64,000 nt of DNA from Streptomyces sp. JB150 (GTDB lineage: Bacteria > Actinomycetota > Actinomycetes > Streptomycetales > Streptomycetaceae): contig NZ_CP049780.1 of NCBI RefSeq assembly GCF_011193355.1, forward strand, positions 3,671,085 through 3,735,084, written 5' to 3'. This document shows, in pieces, positions 27,169 to 35,943 of the stretch. The position numbers and the translations under genes were made by a program. Below the pieces are notes generated by a model, which searched no databases, was not told the DNA's origin, and saw only the letters and a program-made list of their open reading frames with translations. How positions within the stretch are numbered: the first letter of the stretch is position 1; each line of letters starts with the position of its first letter.

Positions 27169-27660
27169 TTATGTGCTCAGGTCGGGCAGCAACGGCACGA
27201 GCCGGTTCCAGCGGTCGATCTCGCAGCCGTTGCTGCGGTCGAACGTGGCATCGACGGGGCGTCCGGCCCACGTCCCGGTGACACGGGCGGTGGCGGAGCC
27301 GCCGTACTGCATGGTGCAGACGCTGCCCTCGGCGACCGGGGCGAAGGGCTCGCGGCCCCACCGGGTGTTCCGGTCGACCGCGCGGCAGGCGCCGGCCACG
27401 TCGGGGTGGTCGCCGCCCGCCGGGTGGCAGTCGACCCGAAAGGTTCCGTCCGCTCCGCCGCCGGCGCCCCGGACGGTGACGGTGAGGTGGTGATCGCCGC
27501 CGGTCCGCTCGACGCCCTGGAGGGGCGGCGGCAGCACGGGCGACGGGGCCGGGATGGCGGCGGCGGTGGGCGCTGCGGCGAGCGAGCCGAGCGCGGCGAG
27601 GGAAGCGCCGGCGGCGACGAGCAGCCGCCGGACCGTGTGGGGGGTGGTGATCCGCAACAT
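27169..27660 (-). CDS. Secreted subtilisin inhibitor-like protein (SSI family)
   Basis: The 163-residue precursor has a signal peptide (RRLLVAAGASLAALGSLAAAPTAAA) and a mature SSI-fold domain of about 110-125 residues. Conserved family features are RVDCHPAGGDHPDVAGACRAVD, GSVCTMQY, VTGTWAGRPVDATFDRSNGCEIDRWNRL. The four Cys match the two disulfides of SSI. By alignment of the C-x-P1 loop, the reactive bond would be Met-Gln in CTM-QY, so the P1 residue is Met, as in classical SSI directed at subtilisin-type proteases. ATG 27660 gives the expected signal peptide. It likely controls the strain's own secreted proteases. Confidence 0.92.
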   Translation of the reverse strand: MLRITTPHTVRRLLVAAGASLAALGSLAAAPTAAAIPAPSPVLPPPLQGVERTGGDHHLTVTVRGAGGGADGTFRVDCHPAGGDHPDVAGACRAVDRNTRWGREPFAPVAEGSVCTMQYGGSATARVTGTWAGRPVDATFDRSNGCEIDRWNRLVPLLPDLST

Positions 27661-27886
27661 GACCTGACCAACGCCTGACGCGCCGGTACGTTGCGTTCGA
27701 CGGCGCTCGCACAACCGTCGGGCCGACGACCACGGCGGCGCACTCGGCGACGACCTGCGACGCGTCCCGGGAAGCCCTTTGCCCTGCGGCCCGCCTGCCT
27801 AGTACCGTGGGGGGCGATTGGTGACAGCACGCTCGACTGTGTCATCATCTGCACGCACCACTCGCGCTTGCGCGGGCGGCTGTGCT

Positions 27887-27977
27887 GGAGGCGTCGCCTA
27901 GTCCGGTCTATGGCGCCGCACTGCTAATGCGGTTTGGGCCTTAAAGCCCATCGAGGGTTCAAATCCCTCCGCCTCCG
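27887..27977 (+). tRNA. tRNA-Ser(GCU)
   Basis: Acceptor arms GGAGGCG/CGCCTCC, anticodon loop CTGCTAA with anticodon GCU, a long class II variable arm (GGGCCTTAAAGCCC) and T-arm GAGGG-TTCAAAT-CCCTC. CCA is not encoded. Confidence 0.95.
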
Positions 27978-27988
27978 CGCAAGATCAC

Positions 27989-28020
27989 CGAAACCCCGGT
28001 CCCCACGGACCGGGGTTTCG
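27989..28020 (+). terminator. Terminator after tRNA-Ser(GCU)
   Basis: A perfect 14-base stem (CGAAACCCCGGTCC, 27989-28002, with 28007-28020) with a CCAC loop is followed by TCGTT, 11 bases after the tRNA. Confidence 0.85.
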
Positions 28021-28200
28021 TCGTTCCACGCCTCCGCCCCCTTCCGCCCTACCCCTCCCCCCACCTCCCTCATCCCGCGTTTCCGCAGGTCAGGCGGGGT
28101 GAACCAAACGGATTTCACATGACGGCGGCAGTCATGTAATGTTCTTCCTGTCGCCGCGAGCGGGCCGAAAGGAACGGGAGCGGCGGAGAAAAAAGAACAA

Positions 28201-28273
28201 GCACTCGTAGCTTAACGGATAGAGCATCTGACTACGGATCAGAAGGTTGCAGGTTCGAATCCTGCCGAGTGCG
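28201..28273 (+). tRNA. tRNA-Arg(ACG)
   Basis: Acceptor arms GCACTCG/CGAGTGC, anticodon stem TCTGA/TCAGA with loop CTACGGA (anticodon ACG), T-arm GCAGG-TTCGAAT-CCTGC. CCA is not encoded. Confidence 0.95.
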
Positions 28274-28280
28274 CACAGAG

Positions 28281-28310
28281 CAGAGGCCCCGGAGAGATCC
28301 GGGGCCTCTG
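28281..28310 (+). terminator. Terminator after tRNA-Arg(ACG)
   Basis: A perfect 13-base stem CAGAGGCCCCGGA / TCCGGGGCCTCTG with a GAGA loop, followed by GCGTTTCTCG. Confidence 0.85.
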
Positions 28311-28503
28311 GCGTTTCTCGTGAGTCGACACGCGGACGGATTCGTGAACCGAGGCGTAGACCGCCACGCGGACGGGCCCGCTCAAGGTTGAGGTTGTCCA
28401 CAGGGATGGCCAATCGGCCTGTGGATAACTGGACTTGCTGTGGATCAAACCTCCAGATGTGAATCGGATGCGTGATCCGCGTCTCTCCCGGCACCCTGGC
28501 CGC

Positions 28504-29052
28504 ATGGATGAGAGACGCACCGTGAAGGTGTCGAAGTACCTCTCGAAGCATCTGCGGCACCAGCCGGAGCGGATCGGGCTGGAGCTGGACGAGGGGGGAT
28601 GGGTCGAGATCGACACCCTGATCGCGGCCGCCGCCGCGCACGGGTTCCGCTTCAGCCGCGCGGAACTGGAGCATGTCGTCGCCACGAACGACAAGCAGCG
28701 GTTCGCGGTCGAGGGCACCCGGATCCGGGCCAGCCAGGACCACAGCGTCGAGGTGGACCTGGGCCTGCCGGCGGTCGCGCCGCCGCCGTACCTCTATCAC
28801 GGGACCGTGGCCCGCGCCCTGGACGCGATCCGCGCGGAAGGGCTGCGGGCGATGAACCGGCACGACGTGCACCTCTCCGCCGACCGGGAGACCGCGACGC
28901 GGGTGGGCGCCCGCAGGGGCCCGCCGGTGGTGCTCGCGGTGGACGCCGGGGCGATGCACCGGGACGGTCATGAGTTCCGGGTCAGCGCGAACGGAGTGTG
29001 GCTGACGCGCGCGGTGCCGCCGCGGTATCTGCGGTTCCCGGAGCGGCACTGA
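28504..29052 (+). CDS. kptA: RNA 2'-phosphotransferase, KptA/Tpt1 family
   Basis: The 182-residue enzyme of the Tpt1/KptA family uses NAD+ to remove an internal RNA 2'-phosphate. Family motifs are clear: [84 protein letters not shown] and [12 protein letters not shown]. The catalytic Arg-His-Arg-Arg set appears to be present. In eukaryotes it completes tRNA splicing; the role in bacteria is unsettled. ATG 28504 is chosen because the longer frame begins in the intergenic region after the tRNA terminator. The gene stands alone. Confidence 0.9.
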   Translation: MDERRTVKVSKYLSKHLRHQPERIGLELDEGGWVEIDTLIAAAAAHGFRFSRAELEHVVATNDKQRFAVEGTRIRASQDHSVEVDLGLPAVAPPPYLYHGTVARALDAIRAEGLRAMNRHDVHLSADRETATRVGARRGPPVVLAVDAGAMHRDGHEFRVSANGVWLTRAVPPRYLRFPERH

Positions 29053-29110
29053 GCCGGTGGCGGATCGTGGGGCGGGTGAGACCGACGGCTGTGGCAGAGG
29101 AGACGGCCGC

Positions 29111-29124
29111 TGTTTCACGTGAAA
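29111..29124. other. parS ParB-binding site (perfect)
   Basis: GTTTCACGTGAAAC, the perfectly palindromic consensus bound by ParB in Streptomyces chromosome segregation. It lies between kptA and the LLM oxidoreductase gene, 28 bases upstream of the latter's ATG. Confidence 0.92.
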
Positions 29125-29151
29125 CGTGGAGGGGCGCTTAGGCTCGATGGC

Positions 29152-30054
29152 ATGAGTCTGCGCCTGAGCACCGTGATCCTCCCGTACCGCCGTTGGCACG
29201 AAGGGACCAAGGAGGCTTGGCAGCGCGCGGAGCAGCTCGGCTTCCACACCGCCTACATCTACGACCATCTGTCCTGGCGCAGCTTCCGAGACGGCCCCTG
29301 GTTCGGTGCCGTGCCCACGCTGACCGCCGCCGCGGCGGTGACCGAGCGGCTGCGGCTGGGCACGCTGGTGACCTCGCCGAACTTCCGGCACCCGGTGACC
29401 CTCGCCAAGGAGCTGATCTCCCTCGACGACATCTCCGGCGGCCGGATCACCCTCGGTGTCGGCGCGGGCGGCACCGGCTTCGACGCCACCGCGCTCGGCC
29501 AGGAGCCCTGGACGCCGCGTGAGCGGGCCGACCGGTTCGCCGAGTTCGTGCCCCTGCTCGACCGTCTCCTCACCGAGGACTCGGTGACGCACGAGGGCGC
29601 GTTCTACTCGGCGCACGAAGCCCGGAACATCCCCGGCTGCGTGCAGCGCCCCCGGCTGCCCTTCGCCATCGCGGCCACCGGCCCGCGCGGCCTGAAGCTC
29701 GCCGCCCGGTACGGGCAGGCCTGGGTGACGACCGGCGACCCGAAGCTGTACGAGAACGGCACGCCCGAGCAGTCGCTCGCGGCCCTCCGCGGGCAGATCG
29801 ACAAGCTGGCCGCCGCCTGCGCGGCGATCGGCCGGGACGTGACCGCGCTCGACAAGGTGCTTCTCACCGGGTTCACCCCGGACCGCGGCCGGCCCCTGGA
29901 GTCCCTCGACGCGTTCGTCGATTTCGCCGGCCGCCACCGTGAGCTGGGCTTCACGGAGATCGTGATCCACTGGCCGATCCCCGGCTCGGACTTCGCCGCC
30001 GAGCAGAAGGTGTTCGAGCAGATCGCCATGGAGGCACCGGCACAGCTGGCCTGA
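29152..30054 (+). CDS. LLM class F420-dependent oxidoreductase
   Basis: The 300-residue TIM-barrel protein is of the luciferase-like monooxygenase superfamily, actinobacterial members of which commonly use coenzyme F420 or FMN. Visible features are [58 protein letters not shown] and a C-terminal [15 protein letters not shown]. The substrate is unknown. The ATG at 29152 is chosen because the frame further upstream passes through the parS site. Confidence 0.88.
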   Translation: MSLRLSTVILPYRRWHEGTKEAWQRAEQLGFHTAYIYDHLSWRSFRDGPWFGAVPTLTAAAAVTERLRLGTLVTSPNFRHPVTLAKELISLDDISGGRITLGVGAGGTGFDATALGQEPWTPRERADRFAEFVPLLDRLLTEDSVTHEGAFYSAHEARNIPGCVQRPRLPFAIAATGPRGLKLAARYGQAWVTTGDPKLYENGTPEQSLAALRGQIDKLAAACAAIGRDVTALDKVLLTGFTPDRGRPLESLDAFVDFAGRHRELGFTEIVIHWPIPGSDFAAEQKVFEQIAMEAPAQLA

Positions 30055-30173
30055 GCAAGGCACGGCGCGGGCCGGCTCCGGTGACCGTGAGCGACGGGGC
30101 GTGTGACGACCGTCGCCTCTCAGATGTGCGGACTACCGCACGGCCGTGCAGGCATATGCGCGAGAATGGCCGG

Positions 30174-31043
30174 GTGACCTCAGCGACTCGACAGCCCGAG
30201 ACCCCGGCCCCCGCGATACCGCCCCGGCTGATCGCCACCGACCTCGACGGCACGCTGCTGCGCGACGACAAGTCGGTGTCCCCGCGCACGGTCGCCGCCC
30301 TCGCCGCCGCCGAGGAGGCGGGAATCGAGGTCTTCTTCGTCACCGGCCGCCCCGCCCGCTGGATGGACGTCGTCAGCGACCATGTCCACGGCCACGGCCT
30401 GGCGATCTGCGGCAACGGCGCCGCCGTGGTCGACCTGCACGGCGGTCCCGGCACCCACCGGTTCGTGAAGGTGCGCGAGCTGGCCCGGGAGAACGCGCTG
30501 GACGCCGTACGGCTGCTGCGGGACGCGGCGCCCGGCACGGTGTTCGCCGTGGAGCAGACGTACGGCTTCTACCAGGAGCCGGACTATCCCAAGCTGCACA
30601 TGGAGATCCCGGACGCGCTCGCGCCCGCCGAGCAGCTGCTGGCGGCCGACGCACCCGGGGCCGGCGAGCCGGTGCTGAAGATCCTCGCCTACCACCCCAC
30701 GCTCGACCCGGACGGCTTCCTCACCCTGGCCCGCCTCGCCATCGGCGAGCGCGCCAACGTCACCCGCTCCAGCCCCAGCGCCCTGCTGGAGATCAGCGGT
30801 CCGGACGTCTCCAAGGCCAGCACGCTCGCCCTGTGCTGCGCCGAGCGCGGCATCTCCCACGAGGAGGTCGTCGCGTTCGGGGACATGCCGAACGACGTCG
30901 AGATGCTGACCTGGGCCGGCCGGTCGTACGCCATGGGCAACGCCCACCCCGACGTGGTCGCGGCGGCGTCGGGCCGGACGGTCGCCAACAACGACGACGG
31001 TGTGGCGGTCGTGATCGAGCGGCTGCTGGCCGAGCGCCGCTGA
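30174..31043 (+). CDS. HAD-family hydrolase, Cof-like phosphatase
   Basis: The 289-residue protein of the HAD subfamily IIB acts on small phosphorylated metabolites. Motif I is LIATDLDGTLLRDD, motif II FFVTGRPARWM, motif III lies around Lys in PDVSKASTLALC, and motif IV is VVAFGDMPNDVEMLTWAGRSYAMGNAHPDV. The cap domain lies between motifs II and III. GTG 30174 and ATG 30156 are both possible starts; neither has a strong Shine-Dalgarno sequence. It converges on the M23 peptidase gene. Confidence 0.88.
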   Translation: MTSATRQPETPAPAIPPRLIATDLDGTLLRDDKSVSPRTVAALAAAEEAGIEVFFVTGRPARWMDVVSDHVHGHGLAICGNGAAVVDLHGGPGTHRFVKVRELARENALDAVRLLRDAAPGTVFAVEQTYGFYQEPDYPKLHMEIPDALAPAEQLLAADAPGAGEPVLKILAYHPTLDPDGFLTLARLAIGERANVTRSSPSALLEISGPDVSKASTLALCCAERGISHEEVVAFGDMPNDVEMLTWAGRSYAMGNAHPDVVAAASGRTVANNDDGVAVVIERLLAERR

Positions 31044-31070
31044 GCGGCCACTGGTGTCGGTGGCAGCGGG

Positions 31071-32135
31071 CTAGCCGCCGAGGCGGGTGGTGGCGGGCCA
31101 GCCGAGGGACACGCCGCGCGCCGCCAGCCAGGGCACCGGGTCGATCCCCGAGCCCAGCTGCGGGGTGACCCGAACCTCGAAGTGCAGATGCGGCCCCGTG
31201 GAGTTGCCGGTCGTGCCGGACTGGCCGATCCACTGGCCGGTCCGGACCTGCTCGCCCTGCTCGACAGCGATGGACGCCAGGTGGGCGTACTGCGTGTAGT
31301 AGCCGCCCGGGTGCTCCAGCACGATCTCCATGCCGAAGGCCCCGCCGCAGGAGGTCCGCACCACCGTGCCCGCGCCGACCGCCCGCACCGGTGTGCCGAT
31401 CGGCACCGCGAAGTCCTGCCCGGTGTGCCGGTTGGCCCACCGCGCCCCGCCGCTGCCGAACGCCGCGGAGAGGGCGTAGGTCTCCACCGGCGCGACCCAG
31501 TCGTTCGTGAAGTTCATCTCCGGCTGGTCCAGTCGCACCGCGCCCCGGCAGCTGCCCGCCGCCGCGGAGGCGTTCGCCTCGCCCTGCAGCCGCTGCCGCG
31601 CCTCCTCCAGCTTCTGCTCGATGGACCTTTTCATCGCCGCGCGTTCGGCGTTCCGTGCCTCCAGCGCCTGCCAGGCCTCCCGCGCCTTCGCCTCGTCGGT
31701 GGCCAGCCGGGCCTCCGCGCGGCGGCTCTTGGCGATCGCGTTGTTCACTGCCGTATCGGCCTGTGAGTACGCCCGCTGACCGCGCATCAGCTCCTCCGGG
31801 CTGTCCGCCAGGATCATCTGCGCGGCGAGCGGGAGTCCCCCGCCGTCGCGATACTGGGCGCGGGCGATCCGCCCCAGGTCCTCGTGGAGAGCCGCGATCT
31901 CCTGCCGCTGCCGTTCCAGCAGCCCCTCCAGCCGCTGGGCCTCCGCGCGCTGCGCCTCCGCCTCGCTCCGCCCCTGCTCGTACCGCTCCGTCGCCAGCGC
32001 CGCGTCCTGGTACAGCCGCGCCACCTCCGTCCCGGCCCCGGAGCCGCCGGGAACGTCGGCGGGCCGGGCGGCCAGGACGGCGAGCGCGCACACGAGCACC
32101 GCGAAGAGCCGGGGTTGACGGCGAGGAGAGAGCAT
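31071..32135 (-). CDS. Secreted M23 family metallopeptidase with coiled coil
   Basis: The 354-residue protein has an N-terminal signal sequence (LFAVLVCALAVLAARPADV), a long coiled coil (about 45-180, rich in Glu/Ala/Arg/Gln) and a C-terminal LytM/M23 domain. Zinc-binding motifs are HTGQDFAVPIGTPV (HxxxD) and GPHLHFEVRV (HxH). This architecture matches NlpD/EnvC-like or RipA-like proteins that cleave, or activate cleavage of, peptidoglycan cross-links during division. ATG 32135 is chosen to give the signal peptide directly. The gene is 27 bases from the convergent HAD gene. Confidence 0.9.
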   Translation of the reverse strand: MLSPRRQPRLFAVLVCALAVLAARPADVPGGSGAGTEVARLYQDAALATERYEQGRSEAEAQRAEAQRLEGLLERQRQEIAALHEDLGRIARAQYRDGGGLPLAAQMILADSPEELMRGQRAYSQADTAVNNAIAKSRRAEARLATDEAKAREAWQALEARNAERAAMKRSIEQKLEEARQRLQGEANASAAAGSCRGAVRLDQPEMNFTNDWVAPVETYALSAAFGSGGARWANRHTGQDFAVPIGTPVRAVGAGTVVRTSCGGAFGMEIVLEHPGGYYTQYAHLASIAVEQGEQVRTGQWIGQSGTTGNSTGPHLHFEVRVTPQLGSGIDPVPWLAARGVSLGWPATTRLGG

Positions 32136-32316
32136 GTCAGCGATCGTGGCCCGCGCCGTCGCCCCCGGCCTGTTCAAGTCGTACGCATGGGGGAACCGGC
32201 CGGCGTTTATGGAGTCGTATGGAGCAGTCGCCGGACAGGGTGATGGTCAGTCAGTCCGCCCATGGTGCAGGGTTGTCGGCGTCTGTGCGGCTGTCGGCGT
32301 CCGTCCGGCACCGGAC

Positions 32317-35300
32317 TCATGCCACCGTCAGCGGTTCCGCTGCCGCCTCCCGCGCCGCCGTCAGCGGTTCCGCAGCGGCTTCCCGCGCCGCCATTTCGCG
32401 CAGCGGGCCGTCCGCCGCGGCCAGTTCCGCGTACGGCCCGCGCTGCACCACCCGTCCGGCGTCCAGCACGATGACCTCGTCCACGTCCTCCAGCCCGGCC
32501 AGCCGGTGCGTGATGAGCAGGGTCGTACGGCCCTCGGTGGCGGCCAGCAGGTCCGCGGTGAGCGCGTCGGCAGTGGGCAGGTCCAGATGCTCGGCCGGCT
32601 CGTCGAGGACGAGCACCGGGAAGTCGGCGAGCAGCGCCCGCGCGAGGGCGAGCCGCTGTCGCTGGCCGCCGGAGAGCCGGGCCCCGTGCTCGCCGACCAG
32701 CGTGTCCAGCCCGTCGGGCAGGCTGTCGGCCCAGTCCAGCAGCCTGGCCCGGGCCAACGCGTCCCGCAGTTCCGCCTCCGTGGCGTCCCGCCGGGCGAGC
32801 AGCAGGTTCTCGCGCACGGTGCTGTCGAAGAGGTGCGCGTCCTGGGCGCACAGCCCGACGAGCCGTCGTACGTCGTCGCCGCCGAGGGCGTACGCGTCCA
32901 CACCGGCCAGCGTGTACGAGCCGGCGCGGGAATCCAGGAACCGCAGCAGCACCTGCGCCAGCGTGGTCTTGCCGGAGCCCGAGGCGCCGACCACCGCGAT
33001 CCGGCGGCCCCGCTCCAGCGTCAGGTCCAGCCCGGCGAGCGCGCTCCGGTCCTGCCCGGGGTGGCGGGCGGCCAGGTCCCGCAGGATTAGTGGGAACGGG
33101 GTCGCGGGCGCCTGCCGGGGGCGCCGCGGTTCCCGTACCGGCTCGGGCGCGTCCAGCACCTCGTACACGCGCTCCGCGCCGCGGCGCACCCGCTGCCGGT
33201 ACTGCACGGCGAGCGGCAGCCCGAGGACCGCCTCGAACGCGGCCAGCGGCGTGAGCACGACCACGGCCAGCGCGACACCGTTCAGCCGTCCGTCGGCGAC
33301 GGCCTGGACGCCCGTGAGCGCGGCGGCTGCCACGGTCAGACCCGAGATCAGCGCGATGAGCCCGTCACCGAGGGCGGTGGCGGTGGCCGCGCGGGAGGCG
33401 ATCCGGGTCAGCTCGGCGTCGGCCCGCCGGGCGTCGGCGGTACGGTCGGGCAGGGCGCCCGCGACGGTCAGCTCGGCGGTGCCGGTGAGCAGGTCGGCCA
33501 CGCGGGTCGCGAGGACGCCCCGGGCGGGGGCGAGCCGGCGCTCGGCGCGGCGGGCCACGGCGCCCGTGATCAGCGGAACCCCGGCGCCCGCCGCCAGCAG
33601 ACCGGCGGCGAGGACGGCACCGGCCTCGGGCAGCAGCCAGGCGGTGAAGCCGACGGAGGCGGCGGAGACCGCGACGGCGGCTCCGGCGGGCAGCAGCCAG
33701 CGCAGCCAGTAGTCCTGGAGGGCGTCGACGTCGGCGACGAGCCGGGAGAGCAGGTCGCCCCGGCGGGTGCCGCGCAGGCCCGCGGGCGCCAGCCGCTCCA
33801 GGCGCCGGTAGACGGCGACCCGGGTGTCGGCCAGCATCCGCAGCACCGCGTCGTGCGACACCAGCCGCTCGGCGTACCGGAACACCGCCCGGCCGATCCC
33901 GAAGGCCCGCGTGGCCGTCACGGCCACTATGAGATACAGCACGGGCGGCTGCTGCGAGGCACGGGAGATGAGCCAGCCGGAGGTGGCCATCAGTCCGACG
34001 GCACTGCCGAGCGCGAGGCTGCCGAGCAGCAGCGCGAGGACGAGGCGGCCCCGGCGGGCGCCGGACATGGCGCGGACACGCGCGAGGACGCCGCCAGCGG
34101 CGGCGGGCGTGCCGGGAGCGACGGCGGCCGTGGCGGAAGCGGGTGCGGTGGTGACCGTGGTGGACACGGAAGCGGTGGCGGCCGTGGCGGAAGCGGAAGC
34201 GGTGGTGGGGTCCTCGACGGCGGTGCCCGAGACGGGGTCCGTCTCGGCGGGGCGTACTCCCTGACCGGCCGAGCGGCCCGTCACCGTGTCCCCGCACGCG
34301 TCCGCCCCGGCCAGCCGTACGACCCGGTCCGCCACGTCCAACAGCGCCGGCCGGTGCACCACGAGCAGCACGGTGCGTCCGGCCGCCAGTCGCCGGACCG
34401 CCGCGACGATCTCCGCCTCCGTGGCCCCGTCCAGCGCGGCCGTCGGCTCGTCCAGCAGCAGCACGGGCCGGTCGGCGAGGAACGCGCGGGCAAGGGCGAG
34501 CCGCTGGCGCTGGCCGGCGGACAGTCCGGCCCCGTCCTCTCCCAGCACGGTGTCCACACCCTGGGGAAGGGCGTCGACGAACTCCAGCGCGCCCGCGTCC
34601 CGCAGCGCCCGGCGCAGGGCCTCGTCGTCGGCGTCGGGGCGGGCCAGCCGGACGTTCTCGGCGATCGTCCCGGCGTACAGATGCGGTCGCTGCGGCACCC
34701 AGGCGATCCGCGCGCGCCACTGCTCCAGGTCCACGTCGGCGAGATCGGCTTCCCCGGTGCGCACGCGGCCCGCGGTGGGCCGTACGAATCCCAGCGCGAC
34801 GCTGAGCAGCGTCGACTTGCCCGCGCCGCTCGGGCCGACGAGTGCGACCGTCTCGCCGGGTGCGATGGTGAGGGAGACGCCGCAGACGGCGTCCGTCGTG
34901 CGGCCGGGATAGCGGACGGTCACGTTCTCGAAGGTCAGCGGGCCGTCCGGGACGGGGGCGGTGCCCGAGGCCGGCACGGGGGTCTGCAGTACCGAGAAGA
35001 TCTCCTCGGCGGCCGCCAGGCCCTCCGCCGCCGCGTGGTACTGGGCGCCGACCTGCCGGAGCGGCAGATAGGCCTCGGGCGCGAGGATGAGGATGACCAG
35101 GCCGATGTACAGGTCCATCTCGCCGTGCACGAGCCGCATGCCGATCGTCACCGCGACCAGGGCCACCGAGAGGGTGGCCAGCAGCTCCAGCGCGAAGGAG
35201 GAGAGGAAGGCGATCCGCAGGGTGCGCAGGGTCGCCTTGCGGTACTCACCGGTGATGCGCCTGATCGACTCGGCCTGGGCCTTGGCCCGCCCGAACACCT

Positions 35301-35940
35301 TCAGCGTCGGCAGTCCGGCGACCACGTCCAGGAAGTGCCCGGACAGCCGGGACAGCAGCCGCCACTGACGGTCCATCCGGGACTGGGTGGCCCAGCCGAT
35401 CAGCACCATGAAGACCGGGATGAGCGGCAGGGTGCCGACGATGATCGCCGCCGACACCCAGTCCTCGGTGACGATCCGCGCCAGCACCGCCACCGGGACG
35501 ACCACCGCGAGCCCCAGCTGGGGCAGGTACCGCGCGAAGTAGTCGTCGAGGGCGTCGACTCCCCGCGTGGCCAGCGCCACCAGCGAACCGGTGCGCTGTC
35601 CGCTCAGCCATCCCGGACCGAGCGCCGCCGACCGTTCCAGCAGCCGTCCCCGCAGCTCCGACTTCACCGCCGCGCTCGCCCGGTGTGCGGCCAGTTCGGT
35701 GAGCCAGCCGACCAGGGCACGGCCGCAGGCGACCGCCGCCAGCAGCAGCAGCGGGGTGCGCAGTTCGGTGACCGTCATCCCGTGCTGGAAGGCGCCCACC
35801 ACCGTCTCGGCGATGAGCATCGCCTGCGCGATGACCAGCCCGGCACCGAGGGCTCCCAGGCCGACGACCGCCACCAGGAAGAACCGGGTGGCACGGGCGT
35901 AACGGAGCAGCCGCGGATCGATCGGTTTCACGTGAAACAC
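32317..35940 (-). CDS. cydCD: Fused CydDC thiol reductant ABC exporter
   Basis: The 1207-residue protein fuses CydD and CydC, separate subunits in E. coli; the complex exports cysteine/glutathione-type thiols and is needed to assemble cytochrome bd. Each half has six TM helices and an ATPase: Walker A GPSGAGKST near 370 with LSAGQRQRLALARAFL, and GASGSGKTT near 988 with LSGGQRQRLALARALL. A low-complexity Ser/Thr/Ala linker joins them (about 565-615). The C-terminus carries two copies of an AAREAAAEPLT unit. It starts with GTG 3 bases after the cydB stop, and the first codons (MFHVK) coincide with a perfect parS site. Confidence 0.95.
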   Translation of the reverse strand: MFHVKPIDPRLLRYARATRFFLVAVVGLGALGAGLVIAQAMLIAETVVGAFQHGMTVTELRTPLLLLAAVACGRALVGWLTELAAHRASAAVKSELRGRLLERSAALGPGWLSGQRTGSLVALATRGVDALDDYFARYLPQLGLAVVVPVAVLARIVTEDWVSAAIIVGTLPLIPVFMVLIGWATQSRMDRQWRLLSRLSGHFLDVVAGLPTLKVFGRAKAQAESIRRITGEYRKATLRTLRIAFLSSFALELLATLSVALVAVTIGMRLVHGEMDLYIGLVILILAPEAYLPLRQVGAQYHAAAEGLAAAEEIFSVLQTPVPASGTAPVPDGPLTFENVTVRYPGRTTDAVCGVSLTIAPGETVALVGPSGAGKSTLLSVALGFVRPTAGRVRTGEADLADVDLEQWRARIAWVPQRPHLYAGTIAENVRLARPDADDEALRRALRDAGALEFVDALPQGVDTVLGEDGAGLSAGQRQRLALARAFLADRPVLLLDEPTAALDGATEAEIVAAVRRLAAGRTVLLVVHRPALLDVADRVVRLAGADACGDTVTGRSAGQGVRPAETDPVSGTAVEDPTTASASATAATASVSTTVTTAPASATAAVAPGTPAAAGGVLARVRAMSGARRGRLVLALLLGSLALGSAVGLMATSGWLISRASQQPPVLYLIVAVTATRAFGIGRAVFRYAERLVSHDAVLRMLADTRVAVYRRLERLAPAGLRGTRRGDLLSRLVADVDALQDYWLRWLLPAGAAVAVSAASVGFTAWLLPEAGAVLAAGLLAAGAGVPLITGAVARRAERRLAPARGVLATRVADLLTGTAELTVAGALPDRTADARRADAELTRIASRAATATALGDGLIALISGLTVAAAALTGVQAVADGRLNGVALAVVVLTPLAAFEAVLGLPLAVQYRQRVRRGAERVYEVLDAPEPVREPRRPRQAPATPFPLILRDLAARHPGQDRSALAGLDLTLERGRRIAVVGASGSGKTTLAQVLLRFLDSRAGSYTLAGVDAYALGGDDVRRLVGLCAQDAHLFDSTVRENLLLARRDATEAELRDALARARLLDWADSLPDGLDTLVGEHGARLSGGQRQRLALARALLADFPVLVLDEPAEHLDLPTADALTADLLAATEGRTTLLITHRLAGLEDVDEVIVLDAGRVVQRGPYAELAAADGPLREMAAREAAAEPLTAAREAAAEPLTVA
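32330..32400 (-). repeat. Short direct repeat at cydCD 3' end
   Basis: GCCGTCAGCGGTTCCGC and the following bases occur twice (near 32335 and 32360), coding for the duplicated AAREAAAEPLT tail of CydDC. Confidence 0.65.
35925..35938. other. parS ParB-binding site (perfect) at cydCD start
   Basis: GTTTCACGTGAAAC begins on the last base of the cydCD GTG start codon and encodes Phe-His-Val-Lys. It lies inside an operon between two closely spaced genes. Confidence 0.92.
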
Positions 35941-35943
35941 ACC

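Noticed and set aside
24549..27281. Plus-strand frame of 910 codons antisense to the PAS gene
   Set aside because: The minus strand shows clear PAS and coiled-coil sequence with a good Shine-Dalgarno; the plus frame is a shadow of it.
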